Below, piece by piece: positions 54,912 through 63,800 of a DNA stretch of 64,000 bases. A program made the translations under genes and the position numbers. Source of the DNA: Chloroflexota bacterium (GTDB taxonomy: Bacteria; Chloroflexota; Anaerolineae; Promineifilales; Promineifilaceae). The stretch is from NCBI GenBank assembly GCA_018004935.1, contig JAGNBF010000009.1:45304-109303 (forward strand). The letters run 5' to 3'. Every line of letters starts with the position of its first letter. The first letter of the stretch is position 1. The notes beneath the pieces were generated by a model. It was given only the letters and a program-made list of their open reading frames with translations, did not search any database and was not told the origin of the DNA.

Positions 54912-56411
54912 ATGGCTATTTGGGATCGTTTCTCCGGCATCTTCCAGCGAAACAAAAAGCGGACATCGAGCGATGAGACGGCGACGATAATCAACCGCCA
55001 GAGCCACGCGGCCGCGTTGGATTTGGCGGCGATGTTCCGCGAGGAAAGCGAACGCGCCGACATCATTAAGACCTGTCGCCAGATGTACAAGACGGATACC
55101 CGTGCCCGGAAGATCATCCAGACGTTGGCCCGCGACACCACCAAGGGTGGTTTCCAGGTGGAGTTTGAGAATGAAAACGCCCCAGGGGTCAAAGAAGCTC
55201 TGACGATTGCTGAGGCTTTGCGCGACCGGCTAAAGCTCAATAAACGGTTGGATGACTGGGCGCGACTGACCTTCCGTGACGGGGATAGTCTTTTGGAATT
55301 GGGTGTCACAGTAGACGGGGAAATCGATGAAGTGACGCGGAAGCCCACGCTCCAGATGCACCGCAATAGTAACAAGTGGGATAAGTTCGACGACCCATCC
55401 AAAGCCTTTTGGTATGGCGATTCCACCTATACAGCGGACATGGCCCCGCGTGACGCGCTCTGGTTCCCGGAGTGGGTCATCATCCACGCCCGGCTTGACC
55501 ATGACGAGGGAGAGAAGTACGGAACGCCTCTGCTGGCTGTGGCGCGGGGGCCGTGGAAGCGGGTTAAAGAAGGAGAGATCGATATTTCTGTGCGGCGCAA
55601 AACGCGGGCTGGGATCAAGTTTGCCCATATTTTGAAGGGGGCAGATGCGGCTAAGATCGCTGAGTATCAGAGGATTAACGAGGCCGCACTGAACAACCCG
55701 CTCGCGGCCGCGCTCGATTACTTCATGAACTCCGATGGTGACATTAAGGTAATTGAGGGAGATGCTAACCTGGGACAGATGGGCGACGTTCAGCATCATG
55801 TCAACACCTTCTGGTTGGCCTCGCCGGTGCCGGAAAGTATTGCCGGTGTTGGCAATCAGGTAGATTTCAGTGTGGTAGGTCACCAGAAAGCGCAGTATGA
55901 GGAAACGCTGGGGCAGGTTCAGGAGTGGATCAGCGATCAATTCATTGTGCCGTTACTGGAGACACAATGGCTTTTGAAGGGCATCTTGCCGGAAAACCTG
56001 GGGTACAAAATAACTTGGCCGGTCAAGAAACAGGTAACACCTACCGACATCCTGCAAATTGCCGACGCGGCGACGAAGCTTCGGGCGTTGGGTGTACCGG
56101 AAGAAGTTATTACCTCGTTGCTGGTACGTTACCTACCGGGCATCAGCCGGGAGATGCTGGCGGAGATGAACGATCCGAATGCACAGAATGGATCAGATCG
56201 GTTGGCGGGGATATTGGATGATTTGATTAGTCAGATGGGAAGCGGAACCGGTGGAGCCAATCAACCCGTCCAGGGCAAGGGACAATTGCCTAACTCACAA
56301 AACGGGAATGGGGCAACGCGGCCGCAGAATGGCAAAGAGCCAGTAACCAACGAAGAACGATGGAACCGGGCGTTGTGGAAACCGTCACGGATTCCGGCGG
56401 AGATGAATTAA
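54912..56411 (+). CDS. Portal protein
   Basis: This 499-residue protein has the portal pattern: an N-terminal RFSGIFQRNKKR, KIIQTLARDTTKGGFQVEFE, LWFPEWVIIHARLDHDEGEK YGTPLL, KRVKEGEIDISVRRKTRAGI and an ISDQFIVPLLETQWLLKG segment. The C-terminal tail is Gly/Asn/Gln-rich. It lies after the capsid gene here, whereas the usual order is terminase-portal-protease-capsid. Confidence 0.8.
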   Translation: MAIWDRFSGIFQRNKKRTSSDETATIINRQSHAAALDLAAMFREESERADIIKTCRQMYKTDTRARKIIQTLARDTTKGGFQVEFENENAPGVKEALTIAEALRDRLKLNKRLDDWARLTFRDGDSLLELGVTVDGEIDEVTRKPTLQMHRNSNKWDKFDDPSKAFWYGDSTYTADMAPRDALWFPEWVIIHARLDHDEGEKYGTPLLAVARGPWKRVKEGEIDISVRRKTRAGIKFAHILKGADAAKIAEYQRINEAALNNPLAAALDYFMNSDGDIKVIEGDANLGQMGDVQHHVNTFWLASPVPESIAGVGNQVDFSVVGHQKAQYEETLGQVQEWISDQFIVPLLETQWLLKGILPENLGYKITWPVKKQVTPTDILQIADAATKLRALGVPEEVITSLLVRYLPGISREMLAEMNDPNAQNGSDRLAGILDDLISQMGSGTGGANQPVQGKGQLPNSQNGNGATRPQNGKEPVTNEERWNRALWKPSRIPAEMN

Positions 56412-56412
56412 G

Positions 56413-56778
56413 ATGAACGAAATCAATCCAAGAGACATGACGGTGTTAGCCGCGACCATTGAAGAAAACAGGGACATGAGTAACTCCGTTTATTTGGGGC
56501 GTGTGTTACATCCTTATGCCCTTAAAATGCCTGCCGATTGGGACGGGGCTACTATTACGTTCCAGACGGGGCTGGACGGCACTACCTGGAGTGATGTGTA
56601 TTTGTCCACTGGGGACGAATATACCGTGTCGGTCGCGGCCGCGAATTGGGTTCTTCTGGACCCAACCTGCCTGGAAGGGTTAGGCCCATATATCAAGTTG
56701 CGAAGCGGGACATCTCAATCGTTGGTTACTCAGACCGCCGAAAGGGAGGTTGGGGTGTATGTGCGTCAGGACGATTAA
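56413..56778 (+). CDS. Virion-associated hypothetical protein
   Basis: This 121-residue beta-rich protein (ALKMPADWDGATITFQTGLD G, YIKLRSGTSQSLVTQTAERE) looks like a small beta-sandwich structural protein. It begins one base after the portal stop. Role not known. Confidence 0.5.
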   Translation: MNEINPRDMTVLAATIEENRDMSNSVYLGRVLHPYALKMPADWDGATITFQTGLDGTTWSDVYLSTGDEYTVSVAAANWVLLDPTCLEGLGPYIKLRSGTSQSLVTQTAEREVGVYVRQDD

Positions 56779-56794
56779 ATAAATTGCCAGGTTG

Positions 56795-57991
56795 ATGGGG
56801 CGTATGGCTGATAAAACCTTAAACGATATCCCTTTAGAGCAGGTGCATCTGGCGCAACAGGCGGCGCTGGTGCGCCTGCAATTGTTTATAACGGGTGAGG
56901 TTCACCGACTGTTGCTGAAAGTGGCGGATACGGCGGTTGATCTATTGCATAAAGGGAGCAAGACCGATCCCCTATCCGCCGTGATAGTACGGCAGGTGCG
57001 CCAAAACACCTTGAACGCCTGGGCAGGGTTTATTACCGATTACACCAAATTGGTAGGGACGGGCATGTACATCGCGGCCGCGTTCCCCTTTGGTGGTCTG
57101 GCCGTCTATCATCATCACCTCGTTGTGCCGGTGGTAGGGGAGTTTTACGAGAGTTTGCGGCCGCGAGGGGTGCGTTATCTCCTCACCGAGAAAGAGACGC
57201 CTCGTGCCCCGGATGGTCTATTCAAACCTCAGTTAGAGCAGGTGATCCAGGCGACTTATAAGCGGGTATATGATGATGGGTTGAACTTGAGCGGCCGCAT
57301 CTGGAGATTAGACGCGCAGACCCGGAAGGGGATCGACCAGGTCATCTACAATGCGCTGGCCAAGGGGCTGAGTGCCTGGGATACGGCAGAGCAATTGGAG
57401 CAGTACCTGGGAGCGGGCCGGGATTGTCCCCGTTGGACATACAAGCGACTGACCGGGCTGACGAAGAAGGACATTGCCGGGGGCAACAAAACCGGGCTTG
57501 TTACCGGCAGTGAATGCGATGGGCAAGGCGTCTCCTACAACGCTCTGCGCCTGGCGCGAACAGAAATCCAGGCGGCGCACCATGCGGCAAATGATCTGGT
57601 GTTCCAGAAGATGCCGTGGGTGACTGAGGAGCAGATCAACCTCTCCCCAGCCCATGCTGAAGAAGATGAATGTGATGAGGTAGTGGAGGGCGGGAGAGAT
57701 GGTAAGGGCATTTATCCGAAGGGGGAGATTAAACTACCTTTGCATCCGAATTGCTTATGCTTCAAAACAGCATTGTTAATGGACAATGACGAGTTCATTG
57801 ATAAGTTGAGGGGCTGGATGGGCAACACGGGGGATTGGGTGGAGATGGATGAGTATGCCGATCTGGTGGGGGGAAGTACATTTGTTGACTTGGCTCAGAA
57901 TGGGATCGCCATGTTGATGGATTATTGGCTGTGGGAAGCGGGAGAGGCTGTCGGGGCGTTGTTCTGGCAGATTGCCGATGGGGGTTTGTAG
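56795..57991 (+). CDS. Head morphogenesis protein (SPP1 gp7/Mu F-like)
   Basis: This 398-residue protein has the gp7/MuF signature near its end: LRLARTEIQAAHHAANDLVF and KLPLHPNCLCFKTAL, with SPAHAEEDECDE between. Such minor head proteins are packaged with the portal. ATG 56804 is an alternative start. Three GCGGCCGC sites occur within 225 bp. Confidence 0.75.
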   Translation: MGRMADKTLNDIPLEQVHLAQQAALVRLQLFITGEVHRLLLKVADTAVDLLHKGSKTDPLSAVIVRQVRQNTLNAWAGFITDYTKLVGTGMYIAAAFPFGGLAVYHHHLVVPVVGEFYESLRPRGVRYLLTEKETPRAPDGLFKPQLEQVIQATYKRVYDDGLNLSGRIWRLDAQTRKGIDQVIYNALAKGLSAWDTAEQLEQYLGAGRDCPRWTYKRLTGLTKKDIAGGNKTGLVTGSECDGQGVSYNALRLARTEIQAAHHAANDLVFQKMPWVTEEQINLSPAHAEEDECDEVVEGGRDGKGIYPKGEIKLPLHPNCLCFKTALLMDNDEFIDKLRGWMGNTGDWVEMDEYADLVGGSTFVDLAQNGIAMLMDYWLWEAGEAVGALFWQIADGGL

Positions 57992-58071
57992 GGGCACCCC
58001 ACCGTACAGAGCGCTCAGGGGAGTCTATGACCGCTCAAGAAACAAGTTTGGGAAAAGTATAATACATGCCA

Positions 58072-58108
58072 TTGACTATCTGAAAGTATAGTATATAATA
58101 CTACTTAA
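58072..58108 (+). promoter_or_regulatory. Promoter with operator before the tail region
   Basis: TTGACT (58072), a 16-bp spacer and TATAAT (58094). An operator-like dyad with half-site AATACTACTT covers the -10 (58084-58108). It belongs to the operator family seen in the early region but lies in the late module. Confidence 0.6.
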
Positions 58109-58245
58109 GTGTACGGGGGATGGCCCCACCCCCTCCACCACCCCTGAACCCGTACACTCGACAATTTATTGTTATTCTTCATCAACTCCTTGTGGATAAT
58201 ATGGGAACACAAACGACCGGGCCTGCGCCGGTCGTTTGTGGTTTT
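58107..58245 (+). other. Structured leader upstream of 58258
   Basis: Two inverted repeats lie between the promoter and the gene: AGTGTACGGG pairing with CCCGTACACT (58107-58158), and AAACGACCGG-GCCTGCG-CCGGTCGTTT (58211-58237) followed by GTGGTTTT. The second resembles a terminator, so the leader may attenuate. Confidence 0.5.
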
Positions 58246-58257
58246 ATGGAGAGAAAT

Positions 58258-58491
58258 ATGAGCGTTAAAGGATATAGACCTGCGAAAAAGAAGCACAAGA
58301 AACAGATGGGTGCAATTATGTTCGGGAATATACTTGTTCATGAAGTGTTCCTGGGCGTTGGAGAAGAATTGCAAAAGACCCATGGGTGGGACAAGGAAAA
58401 GATAGCCGGGTTTGTGAAGGTTGTTAGCGCACGAGTTCGGGCGAATACCAGGCCCCCGAGCGAGGCGTCCACGGAACCGGACAATCAATAA
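58258..58491 (+). CDS. Small basic hypothetical protein
   Basis: This 77-residue protein (MSVKGYRPAKKKHKKQMGAI) is Lys-rich at the front. GGAGAG precedes ATG 58258. The in-frame ATG 58120 is rejected because it falls in the leader hairpins. The stop codon overlaps the TCAATAATTTATTGA palindrome. Confidence 0.5.
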   Translation: MSVKGYRPAKKKHKKQMGAIMFGNILVHEVFLGVGEELQKTHGWDKEKIAGFVKVVSARVRANTRPPSEASTEPDNQ

Positions 58492-58511
58492 TTTATTGAA
58501 TTAAATATGAT
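58485..58511 (+). promoter_or_regulatory. Palindrome and possible late promoter, second copy
   Basis: TCAATAATTTATTGA (58485-58499) repeats the core of the 48695 palindrome. TATGAT follows at 58506. It stands before the tail gene block. Confidence 0.4.
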
Positions 58512-58557
58512 AAGATATTTTTGCGCTGCGGCCGCGATTGGTCTCAGTTTCAATCTC

Positions 58558-58616
58558 CCCCAGGAACATAGAGACACGGGGCAGACCTGGCTATCAGGTC
58601 TGCCCCGTTTTTATTT
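58558..58616 (+). terminator. Conserved box plus terminator before tail genes
   Basis: CCCAGGAAC, three bases, GAGACACGG, then arms CGGGGCAGACCTG and CAGGTCTGCCCCG around GCTAT, followed by TTTTTATTTTT. The next ATG is at 58620, so little room is left for a Shine-Dalgarno outside the T-run. Confidence 0.75.
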
Positions 58617-58619
58617 TTA

Positions 58620-59042
58620 ATGCTTGCCTTAATTATCAAAGAAACGCTGGCGGACGACTCGACCTTTTCCGGGTATATGGAAGGGGGTATTTACTCCGTT
58701 GCTGATGCAGATGAAATCGGTAGGAGCCAGACACCGAACGCTTATGACGCCAATGGCGAGTTAAGACCCTGTTGTTACATCCGCCCAGAGACGCGCCAGG
58801 CCGATGGCCCACACGATAACGGCGCAGTGGAGTACGTCACCATCTACTTCTATCAACGCAGTGGTTATAGCAGTAGCACGGCGGCAATGGATCGGGCGTT
58901 TGTGCTTTTGCAGAAGGCGAAGTTTGAGGGGGTGAAGGTGTATGAGTTGGTACATACCGATGACCTGTTGGGGCAAAGCGATCCCCACCTGGGGACCACG
59001 TTACAGATGAGCCGGTATGGGGCAACCCGGCTAAGGGGATGA
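58620..59042 (+). CDS. Tail terminator/completion-like protein
   Basis: This 140-residue protein (IIKETLADDSTFSGYMEGGI Y, RPCCYIRPETRQADGP, VTIYFYQRSGY, AMDRAFVLLQ) has the layout of tail completion proteins that precede the tail tube gene. The start has no clear Shine-Dalgarno and sits at the end of a terminator, so leaderless or re-initiated translation is possible. Confidence 0.55.
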   Translation: MLALIIKETLADDSTFSGYMEGGIYSVADADEIGRSQTPNAYDANGELRPCCYIRPETRQADGPHDNGAVEYVTIYFYQRSGYSSSTAAMDRAFVLLQKAKFEGVKVYELVHTDDLLGQSDPHLGTTLQMSRYGATRLRG

Positions 59043-59043
59043 A

Positions 59044-59358
59044 ATGGGTAAGAGAATAATCGGCAATGCGGCCGCGATGGTCGCTTTTCAGTGGATGGGT
59101 TCGCGGGTGGGGATACGGATCCTGGAAGGATATATCTGGGACTCCAACAACAATTACATCCAAGCGGTTGATGTGGATATGGCCGCCAAATTGTTGACCT
59201 ATCCGATTGATGGGGAATTTATGCCGGTGGGGGGGCAAGAAATCAGTCAAGAGACCCTACAGCAATTAGCCAATCTGTGTGGGGGCACAGTGGATGAAGT
59301 CCGGGTCTTGCTAGGGGTGAATCATGTCATAGCGGGGGATGAGATGGTGGGGGAATAA
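59044..59358 (+). CDS. Hypothetical protein in tail module
   Basis: I do not recognise this 104-residue protein. It starts one base after the previous stop. GCGGCCGC at 59068 encodes NAAAM. It could be a small tail-associated or regulatory protein. Confidence 0.5.
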   Translation: MGKRIIGNAAAMVAFQWMGSRVGIRILEGYIWDSNNNYIQAVDVDMAAKLLTYPIDGEFMPVGGQEISQETLQQLANLCGGTVDEVRVLLGVNHVIAGDEMVGE

Positions 59359-59376
59359 CCGCAATAAGAGGGAACC

Positions 59377-59907
59377 ATGGCTAACGTAACATACGGAGAC
59401 AAGATTTTTGGTCTGCGAGACCTCAAGGTCACGAACATTGGCGGTACGACCCAGGAAGATCTGGATGCCGCCCAAACGTTATCGTTCAAATTTGTATTTC
59501 AGGGCGATAACCTGATGGGGGATGACGCTCTGAAGTCCACAATAAACTTTGCCACACATGGTGAAGCTGAGGTGAGTGCCGGGTCCGTGTCGTCTGGTGC
59601 GCTGGGAATCATGCTCGGTGTCACTCCGGCAACAACTGGTTCTACGCCCAACGCCGTAACCGAAATCCAGGTTAATGCAGGGGCAAACATGCCGTACTTC
59701 AAGATATACGGCAAGTCATTGGGTGAGGGAACAGATGATATGCACGTTCTTCTGAGCAAAGTCAAGGTGAAGGACTGCTCAATTTTGGAATTGGGCAATG
59801 GGCAATGGCGCATCAGCAAGTTCACGGTGATCTGCGTGGATGACGCCACGCATGGCATTGTCGAGATCAAGATGAATGAAACGGCAGCGACTCTGCCGAC
59901 AAGTTAA
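59377..59907 (+). CDS. Major tail tube-like protein
   Basis: This 176-residue beta-rich protein (KIFGLRDLKVTNIGGTTQED, MPYFKIYGKSLGEGTDDMHV LL) has the size and composition of tail tube subunits and lies directly before the tail chaperones. A hairpin terminator follows. Like the capsid it contains no GCGGCCGC. Confidence 0.6.
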   Translation: MANVTYGDKIFGLRDLKVTNIGGTTQEDLDAAQTLSFKFVFQGDNLMGDDALKSTINFATHGEAEVSAGSVSSGALGIMLGVTPATTGSTPNAVTEIQVNAGANMPYFKIYGKSLGEGTDDMHVLLSKVKVKDCSILELGNGQWRISKFTVICVDDATHGIVEIKMNETAATLPTS

Positions 59908-59909
59908 TG

Positions 59910-59958
59910 AGGGGGTTGGCCTGGGTCATGCCAACCCAGGCCAACCCCTTATCCCGTT
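59910..59958 (+). terminator. Terminator after tail tube gene
   Basis: GGGGTTGGCCTGGGT and ACCCAGGCCAACCCC form a 15-bp stem, followed by TTATCCCGTTTG. The stem is strong but the T-run is poor, so it may limit downstream transcription or stabilise the tube mRNA. Confidence 0.65.
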
Positions 59959-59985
59959 TGATTTTCAAGTTTATACGAGGCGAAT

Positions 59986-60489
59986 ATGAGCAAGAAAAAC
60001 GTAAGCCGTAAGTCAAATTGGCGGCAAGTGGTGACCCAGCGTGACGAGGTAGGTGAGGTAGAACTGCCCAGCGGTTTGGTTGTGTTCTCCCGAAAGCCCG
60101 ACATGATGGATTTTGTGCTAGGGGGGGATGTGCCCAATTCGTTCTTCGGCGAGATGATGAAACTCGCCGGGGCAACAACATCAGAGGGCAAGATAGAACT
60201 CGATATTCTTTCACCCGATGCGATGAAGGGAATTGTTGATTTGAGTGGGCGCATGATGATCTCCTGTTGCACCGACCCAATTGTATGGAACAACCCCACA
60301 GTTATTCAGGCAGAAGGGGATGGTTCAGGTGACCGTCTTGGCGTGAATGACATTAGCGCTAATGACAAGATGGCTTACTTCACCTGGGCAACGGGGGACG
60401 CTACCGCGCTCAAAACGTTTCGCCAGCAACCAGGACAGCTTGGTACAGATGCATTTGGTGGCGAAGGAGTACGGGCAGAGACCGAGTAG
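59986..60489 (+). CDS. Tail assembly chaperone (upstream frame)
   Basis: This 167-residue protein (SNWRQVVTQRDEVGEVELPS GLVVFSRKPD, then MMISCCTDPIVWNNPTV) has the usual composition and place of a lambda gpG-like chaperone, between tube and tape measure. It may be extended by frameshifting into the overlapping frame (see 60449). Confidence 0.65.
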   Translation: MSKKNVSRKSNWRQVVTQRDEVGEVELPSGLVVFSRKPDMMDFVLGGDVPNSFFGEMMKLAGATTSEGKIELDILSPDAMKGIVDLSGRMMISCCTDPIVWNNPTVIQAEGDGSGDRLGVNDISANDKMAYFTWATGDATALKTFRQQPGQLGTDAFGGEGVRAETE

Positions 60490-60724
60490 TTTCTTGGGGC
60501 TGCCACCTACCTCATGGACGGCGTACCAATTTGATATGGTAGTGCGTCATGCCGGGGTGCAGTGGGAAAACGCGCAACACGAGACGATGGTTACTGAGCG
60601 GCCGCGGGGGGGGGCGGTGGGGAAAGGGAAGCCGTTCTCCGCCAAAGATGACAGGGCAATTGCGAAGCCTAACGCAAATTGGGGCAGTTTGAGAGGGGTT
60701 CACGGGGTGAAGTTTACTCGGTAA
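60449..60724 (+). CDS. Tail assembly chaperone, T-like part
   Basis: This frame is open from before 60347 to 60724 and encodes EYGQRPSSFLGLPPTSWTAY QFDMVV. This matches the RPSxLLGI..xxAYxxDxA motif of downstream tail chaperones. It lies +1 (equivalently -2) to the upstream gene. It may be made by ribosomal shifting near the upstream stop (CCGAGTAG, 60482) or from ATG 60449 inside the overlap, which has only a weak AGGA upstream. Confidence 0.55.
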   Translation: MHLVAKEYGQRPSSFLGLPPTSWTAYQFDMVVRHAGVQWENAQHETMVTERPRGGAVGKGKPFSAKDDRAIAKPNANWGSLRGVHGVKFTR

Positions 60725-60737
60725 TTTAAGGGTGTTT

Positions 60738-60799
60738 CCCCAGGAACGCTTGAGACACGGGGCTGATGGTTTACGAACCTTCAGCCCCGTTTTGTTTTG
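60738..60799 (+). terminator. Conserved box plus terminator before the tape measure
   Basis: CCCAGGAAC, four bases, GAGACACGG, then arms CGGGGCTGA and TCAGCCCCG enclosing an inner GGTT-TACG-AACC stem, then TTTTGTTTTG. It is the third copy of the box-terminator unit, ending five bases before the tape-measure ATG. Confidence 0.75.
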
Positions 60800-60803
60800 A
60801 ATT

Positions 60804-63800
60804 ATGGCCGATACAGCAACGGGTGGTACTCAACTCGGATCAGCTTCCGGGAAAATAGCCATAGATGTTTCCGGGGTGCTTGATGGAGTGCGCCAGGCGG
60901 TAACGGCAATGGGCGTCATACAGACGCATTCCGCTGGGGTTGGATCTGCGTTAGGCGTGGTAAAAACTGCCGCCGATAGTGCAGGTTCAGCAATGAGCGG
61001 CATAAAAGGCGCGGCGTCTGGGGCGAGTGTTGCTTTAGGGCAAGTAAAGGCCGCAGTTACTGAAGCAAATGCCGCGATGGAAGGGGCCAAGGCATCGGCC
61101 GAGGGCGTGGCGGCGGCTGATGAGAAAGTCGAGAAATCGGCTGATAAAGCGGCCGCGGCAAAGGGGCGGAAGAAGAAAGCAACTTCCGAGGCGGCGGCGG
61201 CTGACGATGGTTCTAAGGCATCGGCAGAGGGTGCGGCTACGGCCGATGAGAAAGCCGAGAAATCAGCCGATAAAGCGGCCGCGGCAAAGGGGCGGAAGAA
61301 GAAAGCGACATCCGAAGCGGCGGCGGCTGACGATGGTTCCAAGAAATCAGCCGAGGGCGCGGCCGCGGCGGATGAGAAGGCCGAGAAATCAGCGGACAAA
61401 GCCGCCGTGGCAAAAGGGAGGAAGAAAAAAGCGACTTCCGAAGCGGCCGCGGCTGACGATGGTTCCAAGAAATCAGCCGAGGGCGCGGCCGCGGCGGATG
61501 AGAAGGCCGAGAAATCAGCGGATAAAGTCGCTGTAGCAAAAGGTCGAAAAAAGAAGGCAACAGATGAGACATCTGCCGCTGACGAAAAAGCTAAAAAGTC
61601 CGCAGACGGTGCGGCCGCTGCTGGAGATAAAGTAAAGAAATCGTCCGAGGGCGCGGCCGCCGGATTGGACAAAAAGAAAAAATCGTCCGAGAGCGCGGCA
61701 GGGGCTTCGGACAAAGTAAAAAAATCAGCCGAGGGGGCTACCACTGCCCTCGAGGGAATGAAAAATGGAGCGTCAAAAGCAAGTGCCGCATTAGAAGGCA
61801 TGAGCAGGGTTGCTTCTATTGCTGTGGCGGCTTTAGGGGCGGCCGCTGTAGCTGGGGTTGCGGCAGTAGGAACAGCATTGGTAGCCCTCGGCATCAGGTC
61901 GATCAAGGCAGGATCGGATGTCGAGGAGATGATGGGGAAGTTTGCTGTTGTCTTTGGTCAATATGCGGAGGAGACAGCGGCTGAATTAGATGGATTAGCA
62001 GATGCGGTGGGGCGCAACCAATACGAATTACGCGGGTTTGCCGCCACATTTCAGGATACGTTTGTCCCTCTTGGGTTTACCCGTGATGCGGCCGCGGATC
62101 TCTCTGTCCAACTTACTCAATTAACTGTTGACCTTGGTTCCTTCAACAATGTGGCCGAGCCGTTGGTTCTGCAAGATTTGCAGAGCGCTATTGTCGGCAA
62201 CCACGAAACCATGCGGAAGTATGGCGTCATTATAACAGAGGCTACGCTTAATCAACAGTTGTTGGCCATGGGTATCAGCGGGGGTACTCAGGCGGCGACT
62301 GAACAAGAGAAAGTGTTGGCCCGGCTGGCGATGATCACCGCTGGTACTACAGACGCCCAGGGCGATGCTATTCGCACGGCGGGGAGTTTTGCTAATCAAT
62401 TACGGGCGCTCAAGGCAAGTGCTCAGGAATCTGTTCAGGCGATTGGCCTGGGGTTACTCCCCTTAGCGGCTAAATTTATTGAGGCGTTCCGTGCTATTGA
62501 GCCTGCCCTATCACGCATTGTGGCTGGGGTTTTTGCCATCCTCAGGAATATTATCGAGGTAGGGATTGAGTTTGTCCGCTCTCTGGCCCAGGGGATGGGG
62601 ATAAATTTTGACACTCTAGCAGGTGACGCGGAAACCTGGGGGGCGAATATCGTTACGATGTTGGCCAACGGTATGGCCGCGGCCGCGTCTTCAGTTATTT
62701 CTGTACTAAATGAGTTGGGGCAACTAATTACCTATTGGCTGGCTCCTGGTTCTCCCCCTCGCCTACTCCCCGATCTGCCTGAATGGGGGGCGTCCGCCAT
62801 GACTCAATTCATGAGCGGATGGGCATCTGGTGACTTTTCCGTGTTCGACCAGATTTACGGCACGATAGAACGTACCATCCGGGACATGGGGGCTAATCTC
62901 CCCCAGGTAACCATCATTGAAAACATTTTAGGCTCACGGGAAGCTCTTCAGCAGGCTGTTGACCAAATGCGCACGATTGGGGCTGTAACTGAGGCAACCA
63001 TGAGTGCCATCGTTGCAGGTACCGGGCAGGCCGAAGGGGCCATGCGAGCCTATATTCAAGCTATGCTCCAGATGCAGGGGGCCACGGAAGTCCTGGAGCA
63101 GGCACAAACTGATTTGCAGGCGGTACAGGATATTACTGCCGAGAATTTTCGGACGTGGGCCGAAAATATCAACAGTCGCCTCATCCCGGCAGTAGAAGCT
63201 TACCGACAAACATTGGCTCAGGTCGAGGTGGCTGAGCAGGGATTGGTGCAGGCCCAAAATGCTCTGCAAGCCATACAAGATGTTGGGGTAGATAACTGGC
63301 GGCAATTCTCTGCCACCCTGAGCAATAACGTGTCACCAGCGGTGCGGGCACATCTTAATGCCCTGCGCCAGTTAGAGCAGGCCAATCTCGCGTATGAAAA
63401 GACACAGACGCGGGTCAATGAAATTACCAATCGGTATGATGAGATCCTGAGTCCTTTAAATGCCCAGCTTCAGGCATTGCGTGACCAACAAACGGAATCA
63501 CGTGAGGGGGAGGAGCTGGCCCGGCTGAATGAAGACATCAATTCTGGATGGCTTGAGGGGGCAGAACTGCGAGAGGCAATAGCCCGGCGGGACGAAATCC
63601 TGTTACAGCAACGCATCCGCAATACCACCAGAGCGCGTGATGCAGAACTGGGGGCGGCCGAGGACGAGATGGATGCCGCCGAAGAAGCACAACAGGCGGC
63701 TGAGGAGCAAGCTGAGGCAACCCGGCAAGCCGCGCTCAATGCGGCGCAGGCTGAAGTTGAAGCGATGGAACAGGCAAGGGATGCGGCAATCGCGGCCGCA

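Noticed and set aside
58120..58257. Earlier start for the 58258 gene
   Set aside because: The extra codons (Pro-rich) fall in two inverted repeats of the leader and are not protein-like.
60830..61906. Long minus-strand open frame of about 358 codons opposite the tape measure gene
   Set aside because: It mirrors the GC-rich tandem repeat of the plus-strand gene. Its product is a monotonous Ala/Phe/Ser/Asp repeat, with no ribosome-binding site.
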